Shown here piece after piece: positions 62,601 through 64,000 of a DNA stretch of 64,000 nucleotides. The first letter of the stretch is position 1; each line of letters starts with the position of its first letter. The DNA is taken from contig CM055903.1 in assembly GCA_029582155.1 (NCBI GenBank), positions 42,299,769 through 42,363,768 on the forward strand. The letters run 5' to 3'. The notes under the pieces were generated by a model. That model made no database searches, was not told where the DNA came from, and was given only the letters and a program-made list of their open reading frames with translations. A program made the translations under genes and the position numbers. This DNA is from Panopea generosa. Lineage: Eukaryota; Mollusca; Bivalvia; Adapedonta; Hiatellidae.

Positions 62601-62957
62601 TCATGTATTATATATATACATATATATGTTTGGCGAGCTTTTCACATGGTACATTTCTCAACGTCGCGAAGTCTGACGTCTTTAAATGTATCATACATGT
62701 AACTTATATATGTCGCTATTGTTTAAACAACGGTCGAACATGAATATAACGCCTTTTTTGTTCCAATCCTAGCAACCTCCACAGTTGCTGTATTAGTATT
62801 GTGTTTACTTCTCGTGACTGCGTTATGCAATTATAGTTTGATTTGTCAAAGAAGACTACTCTCTTATTCGTTATTTCAAGATAAAAGGAAAGGAAAATTA
62901 AACTACTCCTTCATATACTATTATTTCAAACCCATACATTTCATATTTTCTTTTTAG
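47547..62957 (+). CDS. Candidate kringle-domain transmembrane protein gene (tentative model)
   Basis: Exons at 47547-47657 and 49773-49905 form one kringle domain, an extracellular disulphide module. A second kringle 3'-half exon lies at 61844-61970 and a transmembrane exon at 62773-62957. Phases agree: kringle 5' half ends phase 0, both 3' halves start phase 0 and end phase 1, and the transmembrane exon starts phase 1. Domain type resembles small kringle membrane proteins such as PIK3IP1, but no orthology is claimed. The first kringle cysteine and the signal peptide must come from an upstream exon not found. An EGF-like exon with a stop and its tandem copies lie inside the span and are probably not part of the mRNA. 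The locus may be partly decayed or include two genes. Confidence 0.45.
47959..48061. repeat. Short hairpin (MITE-like)
   Basis: TTATGAACTTTTCACCTGTG then CAATATGATG pairs with CATCATATTGCACAGGTGAA and ATTTCCATAA with few mismatches. The loop holds a T-rich GTTTTTGTTTTT tract. It is located in the kringle gene intron. Confidence 0.85.
48445..48516 (-). pseudogene. tRNA-like sequence
   Basis: The minus strand has GTGGCACAGTGGTGTTATGC (A-box side) and CATGGTTCGAATCCCACCTG (B-box). The anticodon arm contains T- and A-runs that do not pair. Probably a tRNA pseudogene or SINE head. Confidence 0.6.
49265..49325 (+). mobile_element. SINE body fragment without head
   Basis: It has the body motif TGGTTCTACCCAGGAAGACT and TCGAACGTGATTTGC, followed by AAGTTGTCAGAACTTGTTTC. 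The same order follows the SINE at 52745. No tRNA-like head precedes it. Confidence 0.6.
49773..49905 (+). CDS. Kringle domain, 3' half exon (first copy)
   Basis: Reads PTGKDHNYCRNDSAYNTTYC and ends DCDIEQCPYSNH. HNYCRN and CDIxxC are diagnostic of the second half of kringles. The canonical WCY is changed to YCI. Phase 0 in, phase 1 out at a GTAATC donor. It joins directly to 47657. Confidence 0.8.
49906..51449. other. No feature seen
   Basis: AT-rich intronic or intergenic sequence. No exon with convincing splice sites or known domain was found. Confidence 0.4.
51450..51515 (+). mobile_element. SINE 3' end relic
   Basis: GACGTGCCGTAAAACACCAT followed by short ATTC repeats is the usual 3' end of molluscan tRNA-SINEs. 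The head is absent. Confidence 0.45.
51878..51962 (+). repeat. About 28-bp minisatellite, left of the foldback element
   Basis: Three copies of TTTAACATAATCCGTGAAAC followed by ATGTTTGA. The same unit in the same orientation resumes at 53924-54060, so the inverted-repeat element interrupts, or was inserted in, this array. Confidence 0.85.
51963..53923. mobile_element. Foldback element of about 2 kb with discontinuous inverted arms
   Basis: Outer arms: GGGTATCACCGCCATAACTC at 51967 matches the reverse complement ending at 53919, and similarity continues about 180 bp. Inner arms: 52380-52735 and 53060-53410 match in reverse (landmarks AGCTACCACCATTGAAAGGA and ACCACTTTTTGCCCCCTGAA). The middles of the arms (52150-52380 and 53410-53735) do not match. 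No transposase ORF is visible. A SINE (52745-52930) sits near the apex. Confidence 0.8.
52745..52930 (+). mobile_element. tRNA-derived SINE inside the foldback element
   Basis: The head has GTGGTCAAGTGGTAGAGCAT (A-box) and GGGTTCTGTCCTCTGCTACG. The body has CTGGTTCGAACCATGAATAC and TTCGAGCGTGATTGTT, then AATAACTTGTTTCACAATTG. It is the closest relative of the copy at 10685. Confidence 0.75.
53924..54060 (+). repeat. About 28-bp minisatellite, right of the foldback element
   Basis: Five copies of TTTAACATAATCCGTGAAAC followed by ATGTTTGA with CC/AC variants. Confidence 0.85.
54159..54183 (+). repeat. Poly-C run
   Basis: 25 consecutive C, about 80 bp upstream of the EGF-like exon. Confidence 0.95.
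54265..54402 (+). pseudogene. EGF-like (MEGF type) exon with in-frame stop
   Basis: After TGTTTAAG the frame reads CPKYYFGKRCQHVCY, then TAG at 54318-54320, then CKQTCNNVTGMCLEGCSPCW and AGEKCDE, ending at a GTAAGC donor. Apart from the stop it is a full exon with the cysteine spacing of the EGF-like modules in MEGF/scavenger-type receptors. Phase 1 in and out, the usual class. The TAG occupies a position where relatives carry another residue between two cysteines. It is the ancestor-type unit of the array that follows. Confidence 0.75.
54403..57480 (+). repeat. Tandem array of about 27 truncated EGF-exon copies with splice donors
   Basis: Each unit of about 110 bp holds the 3' half of the EGF-like exon (TGTAATAATGTAACTGGAAT, TGTCAAGAAGGCTGTTCTTC, GGCTGGAGAAAAATGTGACG), its donor GTAAGC and about 40 bp of intron (TTCTTTTATTCACAGAGAAG). 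Many units still read CNNVTGMCQEGCSSGWAGEK, for example at 56027-56093. They cannot be exons as they stand: the 5' half is missing and stops lie between the TTCACAG and the coding part in all frames. A two-unit block of about 217 bp at about 55012-55228 is repeated almost exactly at 55229-55445. Units decay after about 56600. Confidence 0.9.
57481..58540. other. No feature seen
   Basis: AT-rich sequence between the EGF array and the MITE. No kringle 5'-half exon was found here or elsewhere up to 61843. Confidence 0.4.
58541..58779. mobile_element. MITE-like element with 24-bp terminal inverted repeats
   Basis: The left end TGACCGGAACAGCTAACCCG (then CCAC) matches the reverse complement of the right end GTGGCGGGTTAGCTGTTACG (then TTCA) with two mismatches. 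The element is 239 bp, AT-rich inside, with no ORF. No clear target duplication could be seen. Confidence 0.8.
59540..60600 (-). mobile_element. Decayed LINE reverse transcriptase fragment
   Basis: From high to low coordinates on the minus strand: GVVIPVYKKGR and SNDPANYREIALVCRFAKLS (about 60285-60180), a SLFVNDIEFLFN-like RT segment (about 59890-59855), then LQMLLNNLEDYCTKLKIKVK (about 59800-59735) and FERVPSFNYLGVSL (about 59665-59620). These are the DPxNYR, thumb and FxYLG motifs of non-LTR RTs. The catalytic YADD is not recoverable, and frameshifts are many. Confidence 0.8.
61075..61315 (+). mobile_element. tRNA-Leu-like SINE
   Basis: The head has CCGTGGCCGAGTTGTCTAAG and GCGCTGTCTAAAGATCA, then CACCGCTAAGGTTGTAGGTT (B-box GGTTCGAGACCC). 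A body follows with TTATGTGAGAAAGTTTGCAA, and it ends AACGGCGTTAAACCTCGTTA and an A-rich tail. Related to the minus-strand copy at 27810-27930. Confidence 0.8.
61844..61970 (+). CDS. Kringle domain, 3' half exon (second copy)
   Basis: Reads GNLVQYSRNHNFCRSLPHGI then GFWCVVNRKLKSCDIPKCSE. HNFCR, WC and CDIPKC are canonical kringle residues, more so than the copy at 49773. Phase 0 in, phase 1 out; acceptor TTTGTTTCAG, donor GTATAC. No matching 5' half was found in the preceding 4 kb. Confidence 0.8.
61971..62772. other. Intron between kringle and transmembrane exons
   Basis: AT-rich sequence with no supported feature. Confidence 0.4.
62773..62957 (+). CDS. Transmembrane exon with short cytoplasmic tail
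   Basis: With the phase-1 G of a preceding exon it reads ATSTVAVLVLCLLLVTALCN and YSLICQRRLLSYSLFQDKRK, ending at TAG 62955-62957. About 17 hydrophobic residues followed by Cys-Gln-Arg-Arg are typical of a type I stop-transfer helix. The acceptor is CCAATCCTAG. A donor before the stop is possible (GTTATT near 62862), so the tail may be longer in the real protein. Confidence 0.6.
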
Positions 62958-63018
62958 AAACATGCTTTATCTGTCTCAATATACGTTGATCTCCATTTAC
63001 ACGCGGCTGTCACACACC

Positions 63019-63683
63019 AAACGCTGACTTTATATCAATAAAATTAAATGAATATATTAACTATATTACCACTCAATATATAGATAAAGCACTGTTTCAA
63101 CAATTAAATATAACAGAATAGATTCGAAGCCACGGCCCCTGCGGCGTCAGCGCCTAGCACATTAATGACGACGTCTCTACCGACTGCGCCACCGCAATAA
63201 CGCCAAAAAACGTTGCGCAAATAGCGCATATATTGGCGTCGCCATTAATGTACACAGGACATAGGCGGGATTTATAATATTTACATTCAATATTTTGTAT
63301 TATTCCTACTTTTAATGACTCAATGGAGAGGAGCGACACATGTCTTATTCACCTGACCACGGACAATTTCAGAAATATTTTTTTGCAACTTTGGGGATTC
63401 GAACCCACGGCCCCTGCGGCGTAATCGCCTAGCACATTAATGACGACGTCTCTACCGACTGCGCCACCGCAACAACGCCATTTCGGAAATATTTTTTGGC
63501 GTTGTTGGGGTGGCGCAGTCGGTAGAGACGGCGTCATTAATGTGCTAGGCGCTGACACCGCAGGGGCCGTGAGTTCGAATCTATACTGTTATATTTAATT
63601 GTTGAAACAGTGCTTTATCTATAAATTGAGTGATAATATAGTTAATATATTCTTTTAATTTTATTGATATAATGTCAGCGTTT
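63019..63683. repeat. Large nested palindrome with tRNA-like arms
   Basis: The arms 63019-63210 and 63492-63683 are nearly perfect reverse complements over about 190 bp. Outer ends are AAACGCTGACTTTATATCAA and its complement. Each arm carries a tRNA-like stretch (TGGCGCAGTCGGTAGAGACG as A-box side, GTTCGAAT-like B-box side). A third copy at about 63392-63480 lies in the spacer and forms a tight inner hairpin with the right arm (loop near ATTTCGGAAATATTTT). No ORF. Confidence 0.9.
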
Positions 63684-64000
63684 CGAATCTCCAAAGTGGT
63701 AAATGCTGTCTCAAAACTTTCAGTCACAAGTTGTTGCTTATTCAGCATTTTGCAAATTTAGAATTCAAATCCATCGTTAGTTTCATGATAAATATTTTTA
63801 ACCGAATGCATCAAACATTAAACATTATAGAGCGTCTGCAGACTTTTTTAATCCCGACCAAACTACATGTATTGCTTGTGATCAGCATCCAACAAATCAA
63901 TAAAACAGACCAAGTATATTCGAAGGTATAAGTATTCAGTGTTGTTTGGAAAGCTTCCCATTGGAATAACTGCTTGGAACAATATTTGAACTTCCACTGA
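63684..64000. other. No feature seen
   Basis: Right edge of the window. One open frame of 66 codons (63731-63931) has no recognised domain. Confidence 0.35.

Overview
This is eukaryotic, very probably molluscan (bivalve-like), genomic DNA. It is AT-rich, its genes are cut into short exons with GT-AG introns of 0.3 to 5 kb, and it is crowded with tRNA-derived SINEs, broken LINEs, foldback elements and minisatellites. There are no operons, ribosome binding sites or compact bacterial-style genes. The lineage is an inference from the gene families and repeat style; no species is assigned.

Left half (794-32863, minus strand): one gene encoding the extracellular part of a plexin (semaphorin receptor). 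Fifteen exons were found by translation, and every intron phase is compatible with the next. Together they give about 1,011 residues in plexin order: signal peptide, Sema domain, PSI1, linker, PSI2, linker, PSI3, IPT1, IPT2 and the start of IPT3. The remaining IPT repeats, the membrane helix and the cytoplasmic GAP region lie beyond the left edge. A truncated, frameshifted copy of part of the Sema exon lies upstream at 34090-34450.

The plexin introns hold a LINE fragment inserted in a 34-bp minisatellite (1075-4130), a decayed multicopy ORF (12640-13850), a roughly 49-bp minisatellite built on the 3' splice site of exon 10 (14008-15612), exon-derived duplicates beside exons 8 and 12, several SINEs, and a 1.84-kb TTAA-flanked element with long terminal inverted repeats (28992-30839).

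Middle (34790-43000): three tandem arrays, two of them 21-bp repeats that leave long spurious reading frames on both strands, and a decayed LINE (41195-42600).

Right half (43615-62957, plus strand): scattered exons of extracellular modules. These are a degenerate EGF-like exon, a complete two-exon kringle domain, a second EGF-like exon with an in-frame stop followed by about 27 tandem copies of its 3' half plus splice donor, another kringle 3'-half exon, and a transmembrane exon. The two kringle 3' halves share the same intron phases and both could join the transmembrane exon, so a kringle-type single-pass membrane protein is possible, but the locus also shows decay. The window ends with a nested palindrome carrying tRNA-like sequences (63019-63683).

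A recurrent theme is tandem amplification of exon-intron junctions (exons 8, 10 and 12 of the plexin, and the EGF exon). It is the most unusual property of the window.
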